Below, one piece after another: positions 1 to 9,147 of a stretch of 64,000 nucleotides of DNA. This DNA comes from Rhododendron vialii (Eukaryota > Streptophyta > Magnoliopsida > Ericales > Ericaceae). How positions within the stretch are numbered: the stretch's first letter is position 1; each line of letters begins with the position of its first letter. The stretch covers positions 20,962,611 to 21,026,610 of the forward strand of contig NC_080558.1 of the NCBI RefSeq assembly GCF_030253575.1. Reading direction: 5' to 3'. The notes under the pieces were generated by a model that did not search any database, was not told where the DNA came from, and worked only from the letters and a program-made list of their open reading frames with translations. Position numbers and translations under genes: made by a program.

Positions 1-1094
1 ACCAGACCAGTATTTCCCCAAAATCTTCCCCATTTTATGTCATACATATATACATATATATACACACACAAACAATACACACCATTTTTTTGTATATACA
101 TATACATCTTCATAAATATGTAAGTATATGATCTGGGTGTTAGAGTCGTGGTTCAAGGAGTAACTTGTATCGGAGTCGAAAATTTGCAATGAATCTAGTT
201 CGATTGGCTTCATAAACGGAGGATTACTTTTCAAATCGACCATTCCTTCTTCGTTCGTCTCTTTGTTCCTGCCGATAGTTGTTCAACATCATTGTCGTGT
301 TTTCGGCGGATTCGCTGGAGGAGGATCCCCGCCCACTGCTGCAACCGCCCTCTCCAATCATCGGCGGCCGAAAACCTGTACCTACTCACGAGAGAAACTA
401 TTGGGGGGTTGGAGATCTGCAGAGATGAGGAGATTTTTAACCCCTTTTTTTAATTCAAAAAATATCTTTTTCTGTATTTTGTTAATTTAAAAAACATTAA
501 TCGAACAAGAAACTGAAGAGATAAAGGAAGAAGAAGTGGTCTCAGCGCTGGGTAATCATTCTTGCAAATTTTTGGCAGCCGGCAATCGGAGGGGACGATT
601 GTAGCGGTGGGCGTTGGTGTTGTCGTGGGTTGGGTTTTGGGAAGAAGATTCTAAAGTGGATGAGAGAGACAAACTATTAATGGAGGTTTTTCACGTGTTG
701 AGTGGAAAGAGATATTACATCACTTCGGAGGGTGGAGTAATGGACCAATGGTTTCACAAAATAATTTCTAAAAGGTAAGAGGGAATGGGCATACATACCC
801 CTCCCATTAGCTCGCGTGCAAGACACGTGTATTTTCCGTTCAAAAAACTAACGACATTCAACCAAGTATTGACATTGGAATCAATTCTAAAATGGACGTA
901 TTTATTTGTACAAATTAAAAGGGGAAAGAACAAATTGAATTTTTGCTTAAAGTCGAAGGGACATAACAAAATTTTTACCTAACAACTACCAAGCATATAA
1001 ATTTAAAAGAAAGAAATATTAGTACCAAGAATATATTAATTAACCCAACAAATAAGCTAAACCTAACGGGGGAGAAAAGAAAAGGAGCCCCCTC
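1..1094. other. no gene recognised
   Basis: AT-rich DNA with a short CA/TA-rich stretch near 40-110. A 67-codon reading frame on the minus strand (243 down to 40) begins with ATG and has ordinary composition for about 37 codons before running into simple sequence. It could be a first exon of a gene lying off the left edge, but I do not recognise it and see no clear splice donor. Nothing else can be supported here. Confidence 0.4.
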
Positions 1095-1136
1095 TTGAAT
1101 TTGAAAGCTCAACGTCTCTCTCTCTCTGGCGAGGAA

Positions 1137-1404
1137 ATGAAGGGTCCTAGACTCCCAGAGGTTCTATGGAAGGCGTTCAAGAGGAGCGCTCGAACCCTAG
1201 CCCACACCATTATTTCCTTGATTCCACCACCACTGACGCCGTCGGAGGCAGCGTGCCGTTGCAAGGGGTGCGGACGGCGGATGCTGGGTTGTAGCGGCGA
1301 CAGAGCGACGTCTTTCCTCTTCCGGCCAGAGAACCCGTCCGATTCAGTGCTTCGTTGTGGTATCCGACAATGCCCCTCCACTCTCTGCGTTTTATCCAGA
1401 CAAA
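1137..1404 (+). pseudogene. TERT first-exon fragment, copy A (broken)
   Basis: Translation from the ATG at 1137 resembles the N-terminus (TEN domain) of plant telomerase reverse transcriptase, the catalytic subunit that extends chromosome ends. Visible landmarks are a PEVLW motif, an ARTL..TIISLIP stretch, a Cys-rich CRCKGCG / GCSGD segment and an FRPENPSD segment, in the order found in plant TERT. After PSDS about 20 bases seem to be missing and the frame shifts; the CFVVVSDNAPPL-like stretch that should follow is readable in another frame (about 1350-1404). No later TERT exon or reverse transcriptase domain is present. It is a dead first-exon fragment, and the functional TERT must be elsewhere. 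A second copy follows at 1489. The family call rests on remembered motif order, not a search. Confidence 0.72.
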
Positions 1405-1444
1405 GAAGTTGGATCTCCCTACACGGTACACACAGTAAAAAAAA

Positions 1445-1448
<4 letters not shown>

Positions 1449-1485
<37 letters not shown>
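1449..1485. repeat. (CT)n microsatellite
   Basis: About 37 bases of uninterrupted CT lie directly upstream of the second TERT fragment, as in a 5' UTR. Copy A is also preceded by a shorter CT run ending in the same GGCGAGGA-like sequence, so the microsatellite belongs to the duplicated unit and may have been the recombination site. Confidence 0.95.
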
Positions 1486-1488
<3 letters not shown>

Positions 1489-1765
1489 ATGGCGAGGAAG
1501 CGAAGGATCGCGGAGGTTCTATGGAGGTTGTTCAACAACCGCGCTCGAACCCTATCCAACACCATTGTCTCTTTGATTCCACCGTCGTGCCGTTGCAATG
1601 GCGTGATTTTGCTAGAGTGCGTATGCCCTGGGTTGTAGCAGGGACGGAGCAACGTCCGGCCAGAGGACCCGTCCGACTATGGTAAGCCCTTGACAGTGCT
1701 TCGTACAATGCCCCTCCCCTCTCTGGCTCGCGTTTTATCCAGACCACCGCTGGTCACAACACGAG
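1489..1765 (+). pseudogene. TERT first-exon fragment, copy B (broken)
   Basis: A second copy of the plant TERT N-terminus starts with the ATG at 1489, directly after the CT repeat. It reads a basic MARKRR start, then AEVLWRLFNNRARTL and TIVSLIPP, then CRCNG, where it diverges and reaches a stop. Further TERT-like pieces appear in other frames: LGCSRDG, RPEDPSDY, and finally FYPDHRWSQ ending at 1765. A GT follows at 1766, so the copy seems to run to the natural exon 1 donor, further than copy A. It retains the DY residues lost from copy A but lacks the CFVVVSD part copy A keeps, so the two copies carry complementary lesions and neither could encode an intact exon. Confidence 0.72.
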
Positions 1766-2680
1766 GTCTCTCCTAACCCTTCGATACATACTCTTCCCTC
1801 TTTATTTTTGGTTGTACACGACATGGCAAGTTTGGTTACGGGATAAGAGTTGTGGCGTTTAATTTGTTATCCTTTTAGATATTTAATTCCACTGTTGGTT
1901 TCACGATTTGACGAGGAGATATCGGGGTCGTACAGATCGCTAAAAGTTATATAAAAAACACATGAAATGTATAGCAATGTCAATACAATTTGGTCTCGAA
2001 AACACGGTTTAAAAATAACATACGTTGTTGTTTATGGTTTCTTTTTGCTATTATCGATAAATCGAGTGGATACAAGCTCCACGCTTGCTGTCACATTAAA
2101 CTTTTCCCCCTCTTGTTGTGTCTAGTTTTTGTGATCTGTTGATTTAACCTTGACATGTTGGTTTACGATCCAACAGTTGAATTATATCCTTGAGGTTGTT
2201 GCATGTTTCAGTTTGCCTTTACATTGTCATTTGATGAATTTTGCCTAGAATATGTACCGGGTTGATATCCATTTTTGCTAACTTTTTACTGCGTTTTATG
2301 GTTTTAGATTGTTAAGAGGACTATTGAAATGATAATAAGCGCGCAGCCCTCGCCTTCTAATGTCTTATGCAGTGATTATGAGTCTATGACAATGGCAATG
2401 GTTTGGTTTTGATAATCATTTTGCCTCTCTAGACTTTTGCCATTTTCTATCCTATTTAGCAGTGTTATTTGGTTTTGTTTTGTCTTCTTGCTCAAGCGTT
2501 GTTTGGGGAAATCATGGGTCTGCAGCGTTAATTCCTTTCCACTTTCCAATACAAAGTCAATAGTAGAAGTACAAAAGTAGGTGTAATGTTTTCTCTCTCT
2601 TTCTACTTCCTCTGAGAGCACATAAGTGAGTGAGAGTGAGACAGAGACAGAAACTCCAACATCCTCCGAGCTACAAAATC
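1766..2680. other. no gene recognised (possible TERT intron remnant)
   Basis: AT-rich sequence follows the putative exon 1 donor of TERT copy B and could be intron 1 of the copied fragment. I see no second TERT exon. The last 60 bases before 2681 (repeated GTGAG/GACAG words) resemble a 5' UTR belonging to the CSN1 fragment. Confidence 0.4.
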
Positions 2681-2953
2681 ATGGAAGGCACAGATGAAGC
2701 ATTGTCACGGATGATCGACGAGATCTTCTCCAACGACGGTGATGAATCCCAGCATCACAGGCCGATCACTAGCAGCTAGCAACTCGATGTCGAGGCGTAT
2801 GCGTCCCTCTACATAAACCGCATGAAGGTCGCTTGCCTCTTGTTCATTGCCGACCGCTGCGGCTTCGTTTCGATGAAGCTGGAGGCATTGTGGATGGCCT
2901 ATGACGCGGCCAAGAAGGGCGAGGACACATAGTTGTTTCATCGTGTAGAAAAT
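2681..2953 (+). pseudogene. CSN1 (COP9 signalosome subunit 1) first-exon fragment, broken
   Basis: From the ATG at 2681 the translation matches the N-terminus of plant CSN1/FUS6, a PCI-domain subunit of the COP9 signalosome that removes NEDD8 from cullins. Landmarks are an acidic start, RPITSS, QLDVEAYASLY, ACLLFIADRCG and LEALWMAYDAAKKGED. Codon 33 is TAG (2777-2779), where the family usually has a charged residue after the serines. Codon 84 is also TAG (2930-2932), followed by a family-like LFHRVEN and then TGA at 2954. No later exon is present. The piece carries its apparent 5' leader and is a dead first-exon copy, like the TERT fragments upstream on the same strand. Confidence 0.72.
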
Positions 2954-3234
2954 TGACGGTCGGTTGGGCTTCCATTAAAATTGGAAAAAGGCTTTCTCTT
3001 TCTCCTTTCTAATGATTCTTCCTCTCTCAATCTGTGTTTGGCAAATGAAGAGGGAGAAGGATAGAGAAATCACCCGAGAGAGAGCGATGAACGGATGAGA
3101 GAGAGGGAGACGGTGGTGGTCGGAGATGGTGATGGAGGGGAAAGAGATAGGTTGGAGAAATCTAAGGAGGAAGAGGAGAAGGAAGCCCTAAGGGGTGGGT
3201 GTGGTTCCGTACTTCTCCCTTCCACTCCGAAATA

Positions 3235-3625
3235 CTCCATCCGTTTCAATTTGTGAGACCCTTTTGAGAAATCCAACTATTTAAGAAAGCCTCATCATTG
3301 CATTGACAGATTTTCTAATTTTCAATTTTGTCCTCAAGTAGATTTCAATTACTGTATGTTGTGCTGGATTTTAAATTGCCTTTGCAATTTCTACGAAGAG
3401 TCACATTGCCCAAGGAGAAGTCAATTTGGTTCTAGTATTATGGGCGCCAATTTTGCCTTTTCAAAATTGTCCTTTCACATCATTATTTAATGAGTATTTA
3501 CATTTGGAGAAGAAAGAGCAAAATAGGAAAGTTCTAGCTTTTTTGGTGTTGACTTTTCAAATGGGACACTCATTTTGGAACATCCAAAAAAGGAAAGATG
3601 AACTCTCAAATTGGAATGGAGGGAG
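3235..3625. mobile_element. Stowaway-like MITE
   Basis: The inverted ends CTCCATCCGTTTCAATTTG and (reverse complement of the right end) CTCCCTCCATTCCAATTTG are flanked by TA at 3233-3234 and 3626-3627. This CTCCCTCCGT-type end with a TA target duplication is the Stowaway (Tc1/mariner) signature. The 391-bp body has no coding capacity. Confidence 0.8.
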
Positions 3626-3670
3626 TACAAAGGAAGAACAGAGAAGAAGGCTGACAAGGCAATGGTTAAG

Positions 3671-4471
3671 AAGCACAGACACGGATACTACGATACGATA
3701 TTGATACGCGCGGATATGTGATTTTTTCAAAAAGTAGGATACAATATGTTTGGAGATACGTTGAATGTAAAAGTAAATAAAAAATATATTATGAGAGAGA
3801 AGAAAGAGAGACGAGATACTTACATATATGTACATAGTTATATATACATAGTTATCTATATAGTTACTCGTTCCATCTCAAAAAGGATTACAATTTTTGA
3901 AACTCGTGTCATTTTTCATCGCTTATATATATCTTTCAATCTATAACGTTTTCATGAGTTTGAAAATTTTGTATAATAGAACAAATCGAGAATTATCAAA
4001 CAAGATTCATATTGCATATTTTTTGAGATCCATATTGAAAGATATAAGGAGTTGAAATTGGCACGGATATCAAAAATTGACATTCAATTTGGGACGGATA
4101 GAGTAATATATACACACTTATATATACATATAGAGAGAGAGAGAGAGAGAAGATACTTATAGGTGAGAGGTGATTGATCGTCTTTTGCCTTTCTCCCTTT
4201 CTGCGTTTTCTAATTTTTGATGTCGGTGGGGAAAATGGATAGATAGCCCTAATTATAGTTTTAACCCATATATTTTAAGAAATAACATATTGACACCCGA
4301 GCGTATCCAAAACGTATCAAGATACCAAAAATTAATTTTAAAATCACGATACTTTGAAAAACATATCGGACATGTATCCGGAGCATATATAACTGAGTGT
4401 ATGCATATGCGATACGTCATATGCGTATGATATGTGATCCGGAGGCCGAAATAGCGTATCCGTGCTTCATA
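3671..4471. mobile_element. non-autonomous TIR element carrying a nested MITE
   Basis: The left end AAGCACAGACACGGATAC and the reverse complement of the right end AAGCACGGATACGC match. Subterminal regions on both sides are rich in GATACG/CGTATC words in opposite orientation. There is no coding sequence. The Stowaway-like MITE at 3867-4103 sits inside. The superfamily is unresolved and the ends are approximate. Confidence 0.5.
3867..4103. mobile_element. Stowaway-like MITE (nested)
   Basis: A 237-bp element with ends CTCGTTCCATCTCAAA and (reverse complement) CTCTATCCGTCCCAAATT is flanked by TA at 3865-3866 and 4104-4105. It lies inside the larger GATACG-rich element and is therefore younger than it. 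Confidence 0.7.
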
Positions 4472-4857
4472 GGGTAATAATGGACACTCTTTCTTTTTCT
4501 TTCACTTCTTTTCTGGTTTATGTTGAAAGGAGTAGAGTTATTTTGGAGGTTTAGTTAGGGTTGGTTTGTTTTATGTTTGCTTATATTCTTTGCATAATGC
4601 TTTGATTGAATTAGGAGATTAACTTTGTTTTAAATATTTGGTTTTGGCGAATTTTTAAAAAATAGCCCCTCCAATAGGGGCCTGGGGTAAACTATTGCGC
4701 TAAATTTTTATTTGGTTAATATGTAAGTTTTAGGTGGTATTGAAATATGAGTATGAGGTGTGTTTGGTTGGTTGGAAAATACACTTTTGTCGGATGTTAA
4801 AGTTGTCCTTCACACTTTTGTACATGGATTTGCATAGTTAGGTGAGATATGCTATTG

Positions 4858-5206
4858 GTACTGATATACTAGTACATACCCCGCGTACAAATCAGTTTCG
4901 AGCCCGTTTTGGGTCCCAAAAATATGATCCAAGCCGCTCATTTTGTTTGAAGTATTTTATTCAAGGTCTCTGCAAAAAATAAGCTAAATTGGATATCGGT
5001 AGAGGCGTTTACGATGCATCCAACTTTGTCTCAAAATTCAGGCTAGAATTCTGAAGCAAAGTTGGATGTATCGCAAACACTCGTAACGATATCCGGTTTA
5101 GCTGATTTTTTGCATAGACCCTAAATAAAATATTTTAAACAAAATGAGCGGATCGGATTATTTTTTTGGGACCCAAAACTGATCTGTACATGATGGTACA
5201 GATTTA
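4858..5206. mobile_element. foldback MITE with long inverted arms
   Basis: The left half (from about 4895: TTTGGGTCCCAAAAATATGA, then CCGCTCATTTTGTTT) reappears inverted in the right half up to about 5195. The arms are roughly 130 bp with diverged bases and meet near 5050. Outer ends carry GTAC-rich words. A relative lies at 32715-32978. Confidence 0.65.
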
Positions 5207-7261
5207 CCTTTATCATTTTTGTTTGCATACTAATGCTCTAAACTATCAATGAAGGAAGTATAGTAATGTGCGCATAAATTAATTTTGGTCTCTAGGTATG
5301 CCCTCTCTGATGCCATTTGGCTTTGATTTGGAGGCATGGTTCCGCAACAAAACAGGTATAAAGGGGCCATTGTTTCAGTGGTATTTTGTGAGCAGCCACT
5401 TTGTGCATATTGCCAAAGGTTACGTCTGTCTCCAATCCTTCCCCACCCATATCTCCAATAATTGGGGACTAAATGGGTTCTGCTGTGGTTGATTTTTGTT
5501 AGGTGAGCTTGCTTAGTTATCATTTGGTGGCCTTTAATTTTGCTATAATAAGGACATAAATATTTTTCCGTAAAGTCTAAAGGACATTCTGCCCAGGATT
5601 TACAAAAAAAATCCCTCCCAAGGTTGACCGGCGTTGACCAATGTTGACCAGCATTGAAAGTGTCTAAAACCCTAGGGTACCCTATGAAAGTGTCTAAACC
5701 GCTAAAATCCTATAATAGGAAAATGCACCTTAAAACCCTATGAAAGTGCCTAAAACCTTAGGGTACCCTACGAAAATGCAACAAGATCGAAAAACACGGA
5801 AAAAAAAACACGAAAAAAAGGCCCTTGTCTCATTTAAGACAATTTAAATGAAAAAAATATTTTTTGTATTAGCCAAACAAAGCCCTTGTCTCATTAATGA
5901 CAATTTTGTTTTTTCACATACTCTAGACTCTAAAATATTTTTATTAATGGACTCTACATATCACAGAAATTTAGACTGAACTAAAGCTTCTATGGAGTTG
6001 TTTCATTTGAACTTTAGACTAATATGCTTTATCTTTTTTCGTTCTCTTTTTTTGAAAAGGGCCCTTGGTTAACTGTTGGCGCAAGTCTTATGTGTCTTAC
6101 AATCATTAGGGTACCTACATAGGCAGATGCTAGGGATTGGCGCTACCAAGGACAATGAAAAATAAAACCAAGATAGGGAGATGAGATTCACAGTTGAATG
6201 CACAAAGCCACTTCAAATTTGAATAGCCTGTTGTTTGCTTATATTCCTGCATTATAGTGTTTTGTAAGTAAATGTTGTCTTTAGTTAAGAAGCTCATGTC
6301 TACCAATCGGGGTAACTAAGTTCAAACCAAAGACCCACACTTTTGGCTTTAGCTTTTGGGAAGAGGTTTTTTTTTCCCCACTAACAACAAAAGCCTAGTA
6401 TTCAAAACAGTGTTTGCATTTTAAATTTTATTGTCTTGCATACATTAGTGGTATACATTATAGACTCGAAGCTGGATAATAGCTTGAGCTAACAATATAT
6501 GTGCTTTCAAGCATGCTCTTTGTAAATATTGTAGGGCATAAATACTCGTTAGGTGATATTGATCTCTGTAAACATCTGGTGTTTGGTGATATTGATCCCT
6601 GCCTCTTGTGTTTTTTGGACTCTTTGCTTGGGTGAATAAAAATTTCTATATTAGTCAATTCATCCATTATGAAGAGTTATGGTTCAGAGTTCAACAAGTG
6701 GAGTAGCAGGATATTAGGAATTTTAAATTCGTATTACTACCCAAATGTTGGTAAAAGAATTATGAGAAATAAACTCTTAGAGAAGTTAGCTGTCCAATTT
6801 TGAATTTGGAATAAGCCAAATTTGAATTTTGAGAAGCTTTTGATCATTTTATTAGACTAGTAAAAGTGCACGCAGAGGTCTTCCAACTAAAAAGATTCTC
6901 GCTTAAAGAAGAAAAAAGTATGCTTTTTAATTATGATTGTACGTATATGCTGTGATAACCATCAACAGACACCATGTACCCTACATAGTCTATGCACCCA
7001 ATTACTTACGTCAATAGGAAATTTGAATTGGATTGATCTTAATAGTCTTGTGTCCTTAATCTAGACGATTGATCATTTCTCATTTCTTGTGAGAGAGATC
7101 CAGATGATCTACATAGAGCCATGTCACAAAATTTCTTAAATTCTTTGTGATTAACTATTTAAAATGACGTGTGACTGATGTTAATTATCTCAATAAAGCA
7201 AATAACTAGTGTTAAATGCATGATCATATCCCATGAAGTAATTCAATGATCCGTTGCTCCA
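5207..7261. other. no gene recognised
   Basis: The stretch 5298-5492 is open on the plus strand but unrecognised. Around 5640-5790 a short degenerate repeat of the type ACCCTATGAAAGTG/GTCTAAAACC recurs three times. The rest is AT-rich with no recognisable coding or structural signal. Confidence 0.4.
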
Positions 7262-7409
7262 GGTGTGTCGACTGAAGGGTTTCCAGCCAGCACAGGAAAA
7301 CAAATCATTCGAAGGACATGAAGTTAAATATATGCTTGAACAGCATTCACAAGCTTTGTCAAAGGACGCAGCAACCAATCAAATGATAATTGTAATCCCC
7401 AACAGAATG
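7262..7409 (+). other. exon-like segment of unknown identity
   Basis: About 148 bases open in one frame lie between a plausible acceptor (GCTCCAG before 7262) and a plausible donor (ATGAAG|GTATTAA at 7410). Codon composition is protein-like (Gln/Glu/Lys rich, with one Cys). I do not recognise the family. The copia nest begins 57 bases downstream, so if this is a real exon the insertion is in its following intron. I found no matching exon after the nest, so it may be a gene fragment. Confidence 0.3.
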
Positions 7410-7466
7410 AAGGTATTAATCTTCGCACAAAGCACCTTTAAATTTTAGCACCTTCAAATGAATAAT

Positions 7467-7601
7467 TGTTAGACAAATGGGTCGGTTCGGACCGAACCCA
7501 ATCCAAATGGGTCGTCTACATGGGTTATGTGATTGAGTTGGTTAGAAGGATGAGACAGACTCCTAATCTCAATCTGTTAGGAGAGTTCAAAGATAATAGA
7601 T
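7467..7601 (+). repeat. copia 5' LTR, first part
   Basis: The first 135 bases of the copia 5' LTR match 27470-27604 of the 3' LTR. It is interrupted after TAGAT (7597-7601), the target duplicated by the inserted gag-only element, and continues at 19817 after the second TAGAT. Confidence 0.93.
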
Positions 7602-8235
7602 TGATGAGCACCCAATATTGTAGATATTTGGTGTGACTAGTCCGGTTTTATGTTGCTTTAACTTGCGTTTGTTTAGCTTTTATAACGATATTGCACGTAA
7701 AGTGTGTTTTTTGTGTTTTCAGGTAAACCGTGCAAATAAGGCGCGTTTGAACACCAAGGAATGCTCTGGATGCTTCCAAGTACCCGAAGACCCTGTCGGC
7801 CCCTTAAATCTGTCTAAGTATGGAAAAATGACTTTCAGGAAAAGTATCGATTCTCGAGATTAAAAATGGCAGTAATTGATCCTTGAATTTTTCTAAGAGT
7901 AACTACAAAGTTACAAGGTTTTATTTGAAGAGCAAGATCATGTTTTGAGTCATTTTCTCTTGCGAAAAATGTGCAATTTTCCATTTTACACTAAAAGTGG
8001 GGGGTTGACATTTTGATTTAATTGGAATCTTCAAATTCTGGTAATGTCATTGTTTTCAAATAGGGGGTACTTTCTTATTTTCATTAAATAAATTAAAGAA
8101 AAGAAAAGGTAAAAGAAAGGTTTAAAATGTAGTCTTTACTTAACTTTAGAGAATGAAAATAAGATGTTGTGGAGCTCCGGGGCCGTCGGGTGCCAAGTCT
8201 TGGAGGCTGGCCTGAAGACTGGAGATAAGCTCTCC

Positions 8236-8424
8236 GTATCGATACAGCCTTAAGCTGTATCGATACGCGTTTGCTTAGTGGGAAGACAGGTTTTGTTGTA
8301 TCGATACAGCCTTAATCCGTATCGATACGGCCTTAATCCGTATCGATACAGGATCATTACGGAGAAATGACCCTTTTCAACTTAGCAGCGTGGTATCGAT
8401 ACTTTGCGTAATCCGTATCGATAC
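8236..8424 (+). promoter_or_regulatory. cluster of seven GTATCGATAC palindromes in LTR promoter
   Basis: The perfect 10-bp palindrome GTATCGATAC starts at 8236, 8257, 8298, 8319, 8340, 8393 and 8415. Spacing within groups is 21, 21, 21 and 22 bp, i.e. two helical turns. The cluster lies about 110-300 bp upstream of the TATA box. It is probably a binding array for a dimeric DNA-binding protein that controls the element; the protein is unknown. Confidence 0.7.
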
Positions 8425-8531
8425 TACAAGCTTTCGGCCAGATATTTGCTGCTTTGTGGACTTTCCATTTATGGAATAGTTGCTACTTATAGTATGTTTA
8501 TAGGATGTTTGTTGCGAGAGAAGTTGAGTTG

Positions 8532-8539
8532 TATAAATA
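8532..8539 (+). promoter_or_regulatory. LTR TATA box
   Basis: TATAAATA within GTTGTATAAATACTC, conserved at 18912-18919 in the 3' LTR. It is followed by a pyrimidine-rich stretch typical of a transcription start region. Confidence 0.65.
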
Positions 8540-9147
8540 CTCTTCTCTCCCACTTTATCTCATATCTACTTTATGTTCTAGGTTAGTTTTCTCTTTAGTG
8601 TTTCTTCCATTAATGTTCTTTTAAGCTTTTCAAGAGTAATTTTCATAGAACTCAAGTAAGTTTTTTCTCATTTGTTAATTTCTCGTTAATTAAAGTTGTT
8701 CGTACGACTTGGATCCTTTATAATATCAAGTTTGTTTTCGTTTTTATCGGTTAAAAATCATGTCTCGTTTTTATGCTTTCTTTTATGCTTTAGCTATGTG
8801 TGAGTAGTCAATAGACCAAGTCTCGGGGTAATCTTTCCCGAGTACTTAGGTGGTTACTTAGTTCTCAAGTCCTCGAGCTTAAAATCATGATTTTCGGAAT
8901 AGAGCTTAACTTGCATCTTTGGTCTAAACAAAGGGTGTTAACTCCTTGGTAAGATGTTTAGCCAAGCGGTCTTGGCAAAAAGCTTACCGAGGGCTCGTGG
9001 CCTCCTATGTGTTCGACAAATATTAAAAATAAGTTGGTTCGTCTCCGTTTAATCACATCTTTCGTTAAACGAAGTCATTAAAGCTAAATTCTCCGGGCGT
9101 GAGCACGCAGTCGTGACTTTCGCCTGAGTTATAATCGAGAACCGGTA

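Larger units (their letters stand above)
7602..9147 (+). repeat. gag-only element 5' LTR, first part (U3 and R)
   Basis: Collinear with 18005-19518 of the 3' LTR. It contains the GTATCGATAC cluster (8236-8424) and a TATA box (8532-8539). It is interrupted after CGGTA (9143-9147) by the solo LTR and resumes at 14086. The open frame at 7633-7863 is present in both LTRs only because they are copies of each other. Confidence 0.9.

Noticed and set aside
1095..1685. A 196-codon plus-strand frame across the TERT fragments.
   Set aside because: It joins copy A to copy B through the CT microsatellite and changes relative frame; only parts read as TERT. Not a single gene.
7633..7863. A 76-codon frame conserved at 18036-18266.
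   Set aside because: The conservation is explained by the two LTRs being copies of each other; no recognisable domain.
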